The notes under the pieces are model-generated. The model worked only from the letters and a program-made list of their open reading frames with translations, made no database searches and had not been told where the DNA came from. From NCBI GenBank assembly GCA_046483315.1, contig JAWODJ010000080.1:14165-78164 (forward strand): a stretch of 64,000 bases of DNA. The letters run 5' to 3'. Every line of letters starts with the position of its first letter. Position 1 is the stretch's first letter. Below, in pieces: positions 32,850 to 41,636 of the stretch. This stretch comes from PXAP01 sp046483315 (GTDB taxonomy: Bacteria > Bacteroidota > Bacteroidia > Bacteroidales > PUMT01). Position numbers and translations under genes: made by a program.

Positions 32850-34619
32850 CTATAATGGCCAGAAAAACATTATCAGGGGCACTCCAACTGCAACAATTAT
32901 GATTTCCAGAGGAAGTCCCATTCGCCAGTAATCAGTAAACCTGTATCCCCCCGGCCCCATTACCAGTGTATTTGACTGATGCCCTATAGGGGTAAGAAAT
33001 GCGCTTGAACCGCCTATGGCCACAGCCATCAGGAGAGGGTCGGCATTGTAGCCCATCCCGCCGGCAATACTGATTGCAATCGGCGCCATCAGGACTACCG
33101 TTGCAGCATTGTTAATTATATCAGAAAGGAACATGGTTACTATAAGAATAATTGCAAGGATTGCCCATGGTTCAAGACTCTCTCCCATACGCAATACCAC
33201 TCCGGCTATGTGTGCGGCACCACCGGATGCTTCCAGTGCCTCACCCACTGGTAACATTGCTCCGAGTAGAATTATTACCGGCCAGTCAACACTTTTGTAC
33301 ATTTCCTTAACGGGGAGGATACCTGCAATTACTATTCCGGCGGCAGCCATGGGGAAAGCTACGTGCACGGGAAGCAGTCCCCCGATAATCAGTACGATTG
33401 AGGCTGCAAATATCGACAGGCTTACAGCAATTTTCTGTTTGTACCCGATTCGCAGTCCCCGGGGAGCCAATGGCAGGCAGCCCATTGATGCGATCGCTTC
33501 ATTAAGCATATTATCCCTGCCCTGCAGCATCAGTACGTCACCAGTTTTGAACACCACATGGTCGAGTCTTTTATGTATCCTTTTCTCCCTTCGTGACACT
33601 GCTACAAGGTTTACACTGTATTTGCTCCGCATCCTGATTCTCGAAGCCGTTTGTTCCAGAAGCGGTGAATCTGCCATTACAATGGCCTCGGTTATGTAGA
33701 TGTTTTCCGAGCCTTTGGCATCTTTCCTGAATTTTTTACTCCCTACCAGCTCAAGTCCCGTATCATTAAGAAACGAATTAAGTGCTTCGGTATCGCCTTC
33801 AATGATAACGATATCATTTTTCAACAGCTCCTCTTCATCTTCGGGGGCGTGAATTCTCTTCTTTTTCCGTACAAGTCCCAGCACCTGCACATCTGCATCG
33901 GCTATTTTTCTTAGTTCACCCACACTTATGCCGGCTGCCTTTGAGTCTTTCCCAACTTTAACCTCGGTAATGTAATCATCAATCCGGAATGCTTCTTTTT
34001 CCGATTTTTGGGCCTCACGCTTCGGAAGCAGTCTCCAGCCTGCAAATGCAATAAATATTATCCCCGCAATCGTAAGGCCCAGCCCCACCGGGGCAAAGGC
34101 AAACATGCCGAAAGCTTCTCCCGTTTCATCGGCACGAAGTGTTGATATAATGATATTCGGGGGAGTACCGATCAGGGTTGTCATTCCGCCCAGGAGGGAA
34201 GCAAAGGCAATTGGCATAAGCAGGAAAGAGGGAGGATTGCCGCTTTTTGCCGCGATATGCAGTACAACCGGCATCAGGATGGCCAGGGCGCCGACATTGT
34301 TCATAAAGGCAGAAGCTGCCGCAACCAGAAATGAAAGAGCCAGTATCTGCAGAGTCATGTTGTTACCTATCCCGGTAATCCATTTGCCCAGAACGTCAAT
34401 AAGTCCGCTATACTCCAGTCCCTTTCCTATGATCAGTACTGCCGCAACGGTTATTACTGCAGGGTGTCCGAAGCCTGAAAAGGCTTTTTCAGCAGCGACT
34501 ATTCCGGGTACGACAAGGGCAAACAATGCAAGCAGGGCTACCAGGTCGTGCCTTATTTTGCCCCATGCGAACAGTACCAGCACTAGTCCCAGAACAATGA
34601 ATACATAAGTATGGTCCAT
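32850..34619 (-). CDS. SLC13-family permease with two TrkA-C domains
   Basis: A 589-residue carrier of the divalent anion:Na+ symporter group. The N-terminal membrane half includes AFSGFGHPAVITVAAVLIIG, AFMNNVGALAILMPVVLHIA and TLIGTPPNIIISTLRADETG (the conserved SNN-like and TPPN motifs). Two cytoplasmic RCK_C domains follow (AGISVGELRKIADADVQVLG and SPLLEQTASRIRMRSKYSVN), then the second membrane half with SDIINNAATVVLMAPIAISI and TPIGHQSNTLVMGPGGYRF. The likely substrates are sulfate, phosphate or dicarboxylates; sequence does not decide. It is first in a probable operon with DUF202 and the methyltransferase. Confidence 0.9.
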   Translation of the reverse strand: MDHTYVFIVLGLVLVLFAWGKIRHDLVALLALFALVVPGIVAAEKAFSGFGHPAVITVAAVLIIGKGLEYSGLIDVLGKWITGIGNNMTLQILALSFLVAAASAFMNNVGALAILMPVVLHIAAKSGNPPSFLLMPIAFASLLGGMTTLIGTPPNIIISTLRADETGEAFGMFAFAPVGLGLTIAGIIFIAFAGWRLLPKREAQKSEKEAFRIDDYITEVKVGKDSKAAGISVGELRKIADADVQVLGLVRKKKRIHAPEDEEELLKNDIVIIEGDTEALNSFLNDTGLELVGSKKFRKDAKGSENIYITEAIVMADSPLLEQTASRIRMRSKYSVNLVAVSRREKRIHKRLDHVVFKTGDVLMLQGRDNMLNEAIASMGCLPLAPRGLRIGYKQKIAVSLSIFAASIVLIIGGLLPVHVAFPMAAAGIVIAGILPVKEMYKSVDWPVIILLGAMLPVGEALEASGGAAHIAGVVLRMGESLEPWAILAIILIVTMFLSDIINNAATVVLMAPIAISIAGGMGYNADPLLMAVAIGGSSAFLTPIGHQSNTLVMGPGGYRFTDYWRMGLPLEIIIVAVGVPLIMFFWPL

Positions 34620-34869
34620 ACAGGTCAGAGCAATGAGTCCGGCAGCTGCCGGTGCAAAAACAGAATATTTAAAGATAAGTAATTTTTATTGTATGCATTT
34701 ACAGGCTTTAATATTTCGTGGCAGATTTTATAAATGCCGAATATCCTCGTTTGTGAGTGCAAAAAATATAGTTTTCCTGCATGGTGCAATATTACAGCCG
34801 GAATGGTATTGCTTTAACGGTAATTTTTTTCCATCTTGCAATTATAATTGTTGATAAGGGAAATTCAAT

Positions 34870-35832
34870 ATGAGAAACATATTATCAGAACCGATTATTT
34901 CCGGTTGCAAGAGAACCCGCCGCAAAACCGGAATTTCAATGGCTGTTATGATGCTTTTTCTACCTGTGGTTTCAATAAACGCCCAGATAATGGATAAAAC
35001 GAATATTATTGCCTCCGGGACAAAGCTTGAACAGTTGGGTGACGGCTTTTCATTTACCGAGGGACCGGCACCTGATGCCGAAGGCAATGTCTATTTTACC
35101 GACCAGCCAAATAATACAATTGTCAAATGGAACTGGTCCACCGGTGAATTATCTGTGTTTATGGAAGATGCAGGCCGCTCCAACGGGATGTATTTTGAAC
35201 TGGAAGGAAACCTTATCACCTGTGCCGATATGGATAATGAGCTCTGGTCGATCGACATGAAAACAGGTGAGGTTGACGTATTGGTTGACAATTGGGATGG
35301 GAAACTGCTTAACGGTCCCAATGACGTGTGGATCCGCCCCGACGGTGGGATGTACTTTACCGATCCGCTTTATAAGAGGGGTTACTGGGAGAGGGACCCT
35401 GAGATGCAGCAGGACGGTGAGCATGTATATTTTTTAAGTGCCGACGGCAGCCGCTATTTCAGGGTTGACGAAGACCTCGGAAAGCCTAACGGCATAATAG
35501 GCACACCAGATGGCAAGACGTTATACGTGGCTGATATTGGTGATAACAAGACCTATGCCTACGATATCAACGATGATGGCACCCTTTCCAACCGCCGGCT
35601 TTTCTGTGAGATGGGCTCCGACGGCATGACCATAGACGACAAGGGCAATGTTTACCTTACGGGACGCGGGGTTACTGTATTTGATAAAAACGGTGAAAGG
35701 ATAGCGCATATTCCGGTCGACAAGGAGTGGACCGCCAACATATGCTTTGCCGGTCCCGACAGGGACATGCTTTTTATTACCGCCATGGACGCTGTATTTG
35801 GTATTAAGATGAATGTCCGGGGGGTCAAATAG
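34870..35832 (+). CDS. SMP-30/gluconolactonase-family secreted protein
   Basis: A 320-residue six-bladed beta-propeller. The N-terminus has a long, basic signal peptide with a hydrophobic core MAVMMLFLPVVSINAQ; a second ATG at 34939 would give a normal-length signal and may be the true start. FSFTEGPAPDAEGNVYFTDQ (metal-ligand Glu), LLNGPNDVWIRPDGGMYFTD (Asn and Asp ligands), LGKPNGIIGTPDGKTLYVAD and GMTIDDKGNVYLTG are the classic metal-binding blades. It would hydrolyse a sugar lactone in the periplasm. It stands alone between divergent and convergent neighbours. Confidence 0.88.
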   Translation: MRNILSEPIISGCKRTRRKTGISMAVMMLFLPVVSINAQIMDKTNIIASGTKLEQLGDGFSFTEGPAPDAEGNVYFTDQPNNTIVKWNWSTGELSVFMEDAGRSNGMYFELEGNLITCADMDNELWSIDMKTGEVDVLVDNWDGKLLNGPNDVWIRPDGGMYFTDPLYKRGYWERDPEMQQDGEHVYFLSADGSRYFRVDEDLGKPNGIIGTPDGKTLYVADIGDNKTYAYDINDDGTLSNRRLFCEMGSDGMTIDDKGNVYLTGRGVTVFDKNGERIAHIPVDKEWTANICFAGPDRDMLFITAMDAVFGIKMNVRGVK

Positions 35833-35846
35833 TTGCATTATCGACA

Positions 35847-35862
35847 CCCGGCAAAAGCCGGG
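35847..35862. terminator. Hairpin between convergent SMP-30 and META genes
   Basis: CCCGGC (35847-35852) pairs with GCCGGG (35857-35862) with a loop of AAAA. It is strong but short and no T-run follows. Confidence 0.4.
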
Positions 35863-35893
35863 CAACCATGTTCGTGACAGGGAGCAGTGCAGT

Positions 35894-36682
35894 CTATTCC
35901 GCCCTGATGAAAAAGAGTTCGGTTTCACCACCGGTCATTTGCATGCCTTTGTCGTCAATTGCGAATTCAAGGGTTTGCGATGATATCGTTTTAAGAAAGC
36001 GGTCCTCTATCTCCTGTGTGTCGAGGCACGCCATTTTTGTTGACAGGATGTTTCCTGTTACCAGCAAATTGTTGACCAGTTCCGCTCTTCCGTTATACCT
36101 GTTGCAACCACCGTAACCGGAAATGGTTCTGCCAGCCAGGTCGACCTCCATGGTAGGCCTTCTTTTTGATTCGGGTATGTCTATTGCTACACCATCAATC
36201 TTCTCAAGCACCCAGATATCGTTCAGCCGGTATGTACCCAGATATTGCCCGCAACCCCTGAATACAGTAAAATCATCGTCCCGGGTCCTTTTTAATGAAA
36301 CCTCAACCCTGTAGGGGAAACGGTTTCCCTTCATGGTGTCGGTGCACTCTTCGCGGGAGATCTCTACAACCGTTTGTGCATTGTATGTCCTCGCATAGTA
36401 TTTCACCAGTGAAAGTCCGTCAACCCTTTCCGGATCGGTTGCCGGGAAGATGAATTCCGGGAATTCTTCGGTCAGGCTTGTGAAGTTGAGCACATTACCA
36501 AACTCTATCTCAAGGGCCCAAAAGGGCTCATTGCCTGTTGCCCTGAACCCGGTGAGCGTTACCGGTTCAACCTCCTGTGCCGTTTGCGGTTCACTCACCT
36601 TTTCATCAGCAGTTCTCCTGATTCCCGAACAACCTGCGGAAATAATTACCAGCAGTGCTATTATAAACTTTTTGATTACCAT
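35894..36682 (-). CDS. META-domain lipoprotein
   Basis: A 262-residue lipoprotein (signal FIIALLVIISAGCSG). The first domain (about residues 45-140) has the pattern GFRATGNEPFWALEIEFGN and SREECTDTMKGNRFPYRVEV, seen in COG3650-type membrane-associated proteins. The second is a META/HslJ-like domain (YGGCNRYNGRAEL, NILSTKMACLD, EDRFLKTISSQTLEFAI). META domains occur in heat-shock and secreted proteins of unclear role. It is 52 bases downstream of the MG2-type gene on the same strand and may be cotranscribed with it. Confidence 0.83.
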   Translation of the reverse strand: MVIKKFIIALLVIISAGCSGIRRTADEKVSEPQTAQEVEPVTLTGFRATGNEPFWALEIEFGNVLNFTSLTEEFPEFIFPATDPERVDGLSLVKYYARTYNAQTVVEISREECTDTMKGNRFPYRVEVSLKRTRDDDFTVFRGCGQYLGTYRLNDIWVLEKIDGVAIDIPESKRRPTMEVDLAGRTISGYGGCNRYNGRAELVNNLLVTGNILSTKMACLDTQEIEDRFLKTISSQTLEFAIDDKGMQMTGGETELFFIRAE

Positions 36683-36734
36683 TGTTAATGATTATACCCG
36701 GCCCATATATGCAAAGGGTCCGTTGATAGCAAAG

Positions 36735-39569
36735 TTAATCTTTTCTGTCCTGAACCCACAACTCTTTTGTTTTTACAACCGGGATGCCTGTTTCGGTAAT
36801 TCCCTCCACAATGATGCGGTATACCGATGCCTTGTCTGATGTAAAGAAAGAGACCTTTGCCCTATCGTCTTCACCGGGTTTGACTTCAGGCTCCCAGAAA
36901 AGGGTGGTACGGTAGTCCGGTTGGCCATGGTGCGGCCCCGGCCTGTCGTACATTGGCGAGTAAAACTCCCTGGCCAGGTAATAGCCCGGGAACTCAAAGC
37001 TTAAAAGTCCGGGGGGACTTGTATCTGCATCACGGTAATCTTCAAAGGTTTTTGTATAAACAGCTATGACCAGATCAGTGCCCATACCATAAATTGTGGT
37101 TTGAGGCGGCCTTATAATATCAATAAAGGATATTGTCTCAAGAGGCAGGTTTTCTATGGAACCGCCGCGCATCCCATTCAATAATATCAATGTTCTCATT
37201 GGAGCGTACAATGAAGTGGGTCCGCTGGCGAATCTGATGCCGTCATCAATAATCAATCCCGGCCTCATTGCCCTTATGAATTCCAATGTATTATGATAGG
37301 TGTAGGTAAAAGGGTATTCATCCGGAATTATCCTGTCCATCATTCTGAATGGGGTACCGTGGATGGTCCTGTCAAAGGTGGTACGCACCACAGGCCTGCG
37401 CCTTCGTATCTCTACCTCCTCTATCTCAAGGTGCCATATATCTTCAAGGTGTGAAAGGAGAGGATCCTTCATCGAATCCTCAATATAGGCCCTCAGTACC
37501 TCCTCCGCCGCGGTAGCCGCTGCTATGTCAACTTCATGCTGAACAATTTCCGGCTCTTCTAAATGAAGGGCAACCAGGTTTGCGCTCCCGGGAGTGAAAG
37601 TGTCATCCACGCCCCGCCTCTCTCTGCGCTGTGCCCTGCGCTCGCTGTAAAAGCTTCCCTGCAGCACAAGAACGGTGGTGTCATAGAGTTCAATTCCGTC
37701 AAACAGGAACCTGCCGTCTTCACCTGTCACCTGGCTCGAGGCAAAGAACTCATCGCCCAGTGCAGAGAGCATCACCTTTGCCCTTACCGGAGTGTCATGC
37801 TGGTTTATCAGGGAGACCCTTCCGTCAATAATATGGCCGGTCCCTGCCGGATAACATAAATAGGGATATCGCCCGGCAATAAGGTCATCCCACCTGAAGC
37901 GCCGCCATCCGTTGGTTGTCATCAGCAGGTCAAGAAGCTGGTGCCTGCCGGCGTTGCCCGGATCAAAGAAGTAGCCCGGGTTTTCGATAGGTCCGGGAAT
38001 ATCTGAGTTGAGCAGAAGCCATGTCTCTATGTTGTGCCGGTGATGATGGGAGGGCACCACGTAGCTGTCGGTTACCGACACCGAGAATTCCCCCTTCAGT
38101 GGATTGCCATTATTATCGGTCAGCTCAAACTCCATCTCAACCTTTTCCCTGTGATCATATACCTCTGCTGACTTAACCACTTCAAGCCGGGCCTGCGGCT
38201 CCTTTTCGTTTACAAAGATAAGCCTCTCTGCAACGGGCATTCCCTCTGAAGAGAAAAGGGTAAGGTGTACTATACCTGCCGGGAATCCTGTCTTGTCGAT
38301 GTTGATAATGGCCATGTTGCTTTCCGGCAGCTTTTCAAGGCAGAAGATCTCTCCCCTGATATGTCCGATCAAAAAGGCGTTGGTGAGGCCGCGGTCCAGG
38401 TTGGTCTCTATTCTTACCAGCGCCTCGTCAGGCATGCTGTTGTTAACCTGCAGGGTGTAGCCTGTCTTTTTTACCCCGGGAAGTTCAAAGCGGAGAGTTG
38501 TGTCGGCTGTTTCAACATCGGCATGGTATAGTTTGCCGTCAAGCGGGGTGAATTCAAACCTGCCGAGCCCGAAGCGGCCGGTTGCAAAACCGGCAACATG
38601 ATTGCCAAGGTCATCATATACCTTGCCCTGCAATTCGATGCCTGTTCCACAGGCTATGGTTGATTTAACCGCCACAACAGAGCTGAGCCCGGCTACAAGG
38701 TCGCCTCCCTCGGGGAAGAACCTGACATCAGGATCGTTTGAGAGGATCAAGAACTGTTCAGCAGGGGCTTCCGGCCTTCCTTCATCAGTGGGTATCGGAG
38801 CCATAGCGGCAGTATCCGGAGAGACTTCCGGACCTTCCTCGGCGGTTGGTATTTGAGCCATGGCAGCAGTATCCGAAAGGGATTTGGTTACCGGGGTATC
38901 CGGGTGCTCAGGCACGTCATCCGGTATGCCGTCAGTTAACGGAGCTGATTGTGGTTTCCTGCCGGGTGCAGCAGCCTGCCTGCTGCCGGTTAACCCAAAT
39001 CTGCCCGGGTATGCATCAATAACCCGAAGCTCCATGCTGAAGAGTGGAGAGCTGCTGTAGTTGCGCATGTAGTTGGTATGGCCGCGTAAAACCCAGGTGC
39101 CCGGTTCAAATTCCGGATCGAGTTGGAAATCCCCATGTCCCGTACCTTCGGTTATCCCGATGTACCGCCTGCCGGCCAACACGCCCGCGGTATCGGCAAA
39201 CTCCACATAGACGATCCGGCTCCAGGGAGATGCCTGGTGAGAGGAGGCATCGGTAAGGTAGAGCTTGAACCAGATGGTCTCGCCGGGAAGGTAGTGGGAT
39301 TTGTCGGTATGGATATAGAGCTTCTCTTGCGGGTAAAACTCACCCAGGTGAACCAGCCGGCGGCTTATCTCCAGGGAGAGGTCTGCCTGCCTGTCAATAG
39401 AATCAAACACAAGCTGGTATTCAATTTCATCTTCAACATGTTGATCAATGGAGGGCGTACTTGCCCTGCAAGAAAAAAGGAAAACCAGCAACAAAACAGC
39501 AGCAGGTATGGTCAGGGCTGAGGTGGTTATCCTTACAGACAAGCTGAGAGCTGTGATATTCAGCTTCAT
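36735..39569 (-). CDS. Large MG2-domain surface lipoprotein with carboxypeptidase-like and plug-like regions
   Basis: From the ATG at 39569 (MKLNITALSLSV) this is 944 residues; a start at 39599 is also possible. The signal ends in a lipobox (LLLVFLFSCRA). An MG2-type macroglobulin domain follows: KLYIHTDKSHYLPGETIWFK. Residues about 235-275 hold two 19-residue low-complexity repeats beginning DTAAMA. Near residue 590 comes LLMTTNGWRRFRWDD, then a carboxypeptidase-like sandwich (VTGEDGRFLFDGIEL), a TonB-plug-like segment (FRMMDRIIPDEYPFTYTYHN, TLILLNGMRGG) and a C-terminal beta domain (KVSFFTSDKASVYRIIVEG). This architecture is common in Bacteroidota proteins of unknown function. GC is higher than in most of the window. 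A truncated paralogue lies upstream at 40672-41018. Confidence 0.8.
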   Translation of the reverse strand: MKLNITALSLSVRITTSALTIPAAVLLLVFLFSCRASTPSIDQHVEDEIEYQLVFDSIDRQADLSLEISRRLVHLGEFYPQEKLYIHTDKSHYLPGETIWFKLYLTDASSHQASPWSRIVYVEFADTAGVLAGRRYIGITEGTGHGDFQLDPEFEPGTWVLRGHTNYMRNYSSSPLFSMELRVIDAYPGRFGLTGSRQAAAPGRKPQSAPLTDGIPDDVPEHPDTPVTKSLSDTAAMAQIPTAEEGPEVSPDTAAMAPIPTDEGRPEAPAEQFLILSNDPDVRFFPEGGDLVAGLSSVVAVKSTIACGTGIELQGKVYDDLGNHVAGFATGRFGLGRFEFTPLDGKLYHADVETADTTLRFELPGVKKTGYTLQVNNSMPDEALVRIETNLDRGLTNAFLIGHIRGEIFCLEKLPESNMAIINIDKTGFPAGIVHLTLFSSEGMPVAERLIFVNEKEPQARLEVVKSAEVYDHREKVEMEFELTDNNGNPLKGEFSVSVTDSYVVPSHHHRHNIETWLLLNSDIPGPIENPGYFFDPGNAGRHQLLDLLMTTNGWRRFRWDDLIAGRYPYLCYPAGTGHIIDGRVSLINQHDTPVRAKVMLSALGDEFFASSQVTGEDGRFLFDGIELYDTTVLVLQGSFYSERRAQRRERRGVDDTFTPGSANLVALHLEEPEIVQHEVDIAAATAAEEVLRAYIEDSMKDPLLSHLEDIWHLEIEEVEIRRRRPVVRTTFDRTIHGTPFRMMDRIIPDEYPFTYTYHNTLEFIRAMRPGLIIDDGIRFASGPTSLYAPMRTLILLNGMRGGSIENLPLETISFIDIIRPPQTTIYGMGTDLVIAVYTKTFEDYRDADTSPPGLLSFEFPGYYLAREFYSPMYDRPGPHHGQPDYRTTLFWEPEVKPGEDDRAKVSFFTSDKASVYRIIVEGITETGIPVVKTKELWVQDRKD

Positions 39570-39730
39570 TACTTTTGTGTTAATATCCGCTGATGCCATG
39601 CAGGATTAGCAGGCAATTTGATCCTGTTACCGGCGACTTACATGAACTAAGTTGTAAGTTATAAAAAACCTGACAATAATTTCGCCAAAACCGGAAAATT
39701 GCAGGAAATTCATAAAGAACAAATATTACT

Positions 39731-40168
39731 TTATCTTACCTCGGCCATTCTTTTCTTTGTATTCATCAAGCTTGCATTTTTAAAATGCCTGTTGATCTCG
39801 TTTTTTAATTTGTACGGACGATTAAATGTTTCCTGCGAAACCTTAAAAAAATCTGATAGCTTTCTAACTGTAACTTTTGAAAGTCCTTTATGATAATTTA
39901 GAATTTTAGAAACTGTTCCTTTTGACAAATCAAGAATATCGGCCAAATCCTTAGCCTTTAAATTGTTATCACGCATCAGTGATTTTAGTAATTCAACAGG
40001 GTCAGAGTCTTTAAAAGTCCCTTGCTCATTGTCCCATTTCTCAATTAATAGAGTAAGCAAGTCAATTTCGTCTTGGTTTTTTTCATTAGAAATTAAATTC
40101 TCTAAGATATTGCAATACTTATCATATTGATTTTTATCCTTAATTATGGTGTATTTTAGAGTTTCCAT
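39731..40168 (-). CDS. higA: HigA-type antitoxin with helix-turn-helix
   Basis: With the ATG at 40168 (METLKYTIIKDKNQYDKYC) it has 145 residues; a TTG at 40195 overlaps the toxin stop. Residues 1-60 resemble the N-terminal segment usual in antitoxins paired with HigB toxins. The XRE-type HTH follows: NNLKAKDLADILDLSKGTVS, then KILNYHKGLSKVTVRKLSDF. It should neutralise the toxin and repress the pair's promoter. Toxin gene first, antitoxin second is the order typical of higBA. Composition is strongly AT-rich compared with the MG2 gene next door, which suggests acquisition. Confidence 0.85.
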   Translation of the reverse strand: METLKYTIIKDKNQYDKYCNILENLISNEKNQDEIDLLTLLIEKWDNEQGTFKDSDPVELLKSLMRDNNLKAKDLADILDLSKGTVSKILNYHKGLSKVTVRKLSDFFKVSQETFNRPYKLKNEINRHFKNASLMNTKKRMAEVR

Positions 40169-40191
40169 ATCATTAATTTTAATTTTTTTTT

Positions 40192-40524
40192 TCAATATTC
40201 GTTTATTTTATATTGCTTTCCATCATTACATAGTTTTGTATACTCTGCATGTGTACCAATCCATTTTACAAATAAATGGACTTTCGTTTCTCCGAAATAA
40301 TATTTGCATATCATTCTATAATTATTTCCACCAATATTAAATACAACTCGATTAGAACCTTTTCCGAGAATATCCGCACTATTAAAAGTCGATATAATCT
40401 CATTTGGTTCTTTCCATTCAACTCGTTTAATAATCGTTACCCATATCTCAAAAGATGCTTTGCTCCTGGAATTTTTCAGGACATATTCCTCAATTGACTG
40501 TTTTTTTATTAGATGTACTCTCAT
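40192..40524 (-). CDS. higB: HigB-family mRNA interferase toxin
   Basis: A 110-residue protein of the RelE-fold HigB family (the longer HigB_toxin type). The N-terminal MRVHLIKKQSIEEYVLKNSR, FEIWVTIIKRVEWKEPNEII and NRVVFNIGGNNYRMICKYYF are characteristic, and the C-terminal HLFVKWIGTHAEYTKL carries the conserved histidine near the catalytic edge. It is expected to cleave translated mRNAs. The stop is 23 bases before the antitoxin ATG and overlaps the alternative TTG start. Confidence 0.88.
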   Translation of the reverse strand: MRVHLIKKQSIEEYVLKNSRSKASFEIWVTIIKRVEWKEPNEIISTFNSADILGKGSNRVVFNIGGNNYRMICKYYFGETKVHLFVKWIGTHAEYTKLCNDGKQYKINEY

Positions 40525-40535
40525 TTACCTGTTTG

Positions 40536-40543
40536 CAAATATA
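40536..40543 (-). promoter_or_regulatory. Promoter -7 element for higBA
   Basis: The minus strand reads TATATTTG from 40543 to 40536, only 11 bases ahead of the higB ATG, so the transcript would be nearly leaderless. No -33 box is seen at the usual spacing. Confidence 0.4.
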
Positions 40544-40671
40544 CAAAATAGTTTCACAAAAGGAAACCTCAGTCTCTTGCTTTTTTTAGTTTGTGGTGTA
40601 ATATTGAGTGTTAATACTTCAAACTGTCTTTGGGCTCTGTAAAGCCAGAATGACCGCCTTGATAATTAAAA

Positions 40672-41018
40672 GGGCCGGTTCTCCTGTACCCACAACTCTT
40701 TTGTTTTTACAACCGGGATCCCGGTTTCTGTCATGCCCTCGATAATGATGCGGTATACGGATGCCTTGTCTGAAGTAAAAAAGGAGACTCTTGCCCTGCC
40801 GTCTTCACCTGTCACCTGGCTCGAGGCAAAGAACTCATCGCCCAGTGCAGAGAGCATCACCTTTGCCCTTACCGGGACATCATGCTGCTTTATCAGGGAA
40901 ACCCTTCCGTCAATAATATGGCCGGTCCCTGCCGGATAACATAAATAGGGATAGCGTCCGGCGATAAGGTCATCCCACCTGAAGCGCCGCCAGCCGTTGG
41001 TTGTCATCAGCAGGTCAA
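40672..41018 (-). pseudogene. Internally deleted paralogue fragment of the MG2-type gene
   Basis: The minus strand encodes LLMTTNGWRRFRWDDLIAGR, runs closely parallel to the intact gene as far as SSQVTGEDGR, then continues with ARVSFFTSDKASVYRIIIEG and the C-terminal KTKELWVQ. In the intact gene these parts are separated by 849 bases. The joint is at 40800-40809, where CGTCTTCACC occurs once; the intact gene has it twice (36866-36875 and 37715-37724). The 5' two-thirds is also absent, and there is no valid start. At its 5' end it is fused to the truncated barrel gene at 41015-41365. Confidence 0.85.
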
Positions 41019-41365
41019 AGGCTTAACTCCCTGCCGGATTTGTATGTAATCCTAAACCGGAGATTTACAAAAATGGGAACTGCAGCCCACTTGTCCTCAA
41101 TATTGGTTTTTCGTTTACGTTTAGAATAAACCGGCAGGATCGGACCGCCCTGGTAGCCAAGACTAAATGAACGGCCAAGGGATATCTCCCTTCCCAGTCC
41201 GGCAGAATACCGGTCAAACCGGTATGATCCGCCTGCATGCACACCATCCCAGATCCCATAACCAAAATTAATACCGGCCTGGTTCGTACTCTGGCACAGG
41301 GCGCTGACTGACAGTGTTGAAATTATTGCAATCAGCAGGGTCCTTTTAAGAAGTTGCATGCTCAT
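41015..41365 (-). pseudogene. Truncated outer-membrane beta-barrel protein, 5' part
   Basis: A 116-codon frame with a signal peptide (LLIAIISTLSVSALCQ) and short amphipathic strands (AGINFGYGIWDGVHAGGSY, RFDRYSAGLGREISLGRSFS, VPIFVNLRFRITYKSGR). It ends at a stop created exactly where sequence like the MG2 gene begins. The intact protein would be longer. It looks like the 5' half of a barrel gene fused by deletion to the interior of the MG2 paralogue. Confidence 0.6.
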
Positions 41366-41444
41366 TGTATGTCAATTTAGGGAAACATTGCCAGTTATAG
41401 ATACAGCTACCTCAAAACCTGATATCTGGTTATATAATTAAGAC

Positions 41445-41630
41445 GAAATAATGTCCGGATAGTTGGAATTAGATATCAGGAATTTGTGTTGGGCCGCAGA
41501 GAATAAAATGGCCATGGCCGTTTGTAGCATGAGACACCAGGAAATTGCTTTCAAAAATATGATCAATTTCAGATACTATTAATTCGCTGTTTTGTACTTT
41601 AGTGGCTTGAACCTCCAATTTTAGTGGATA
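41445..41630. repeat. Left copy of a three-block repeat bracketing the KilA-N gene
   Basis: Three blocks occur in the same order on both sides of the KilA-N gene: GAAATAATGTCCGGAT (41445-41460), an exact 53-base direct repeat (41557-41609), and CAATTTTAGTGGATA (41616-41630). The right copy is at 42443-42670. On the minus strand the 53-base block is open and codes for QATKVQNSELIVSEIDH, so it may be a relic of a split gene. Confidence 0.75.
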
Positions 41631-41636
41631 TAAAAG

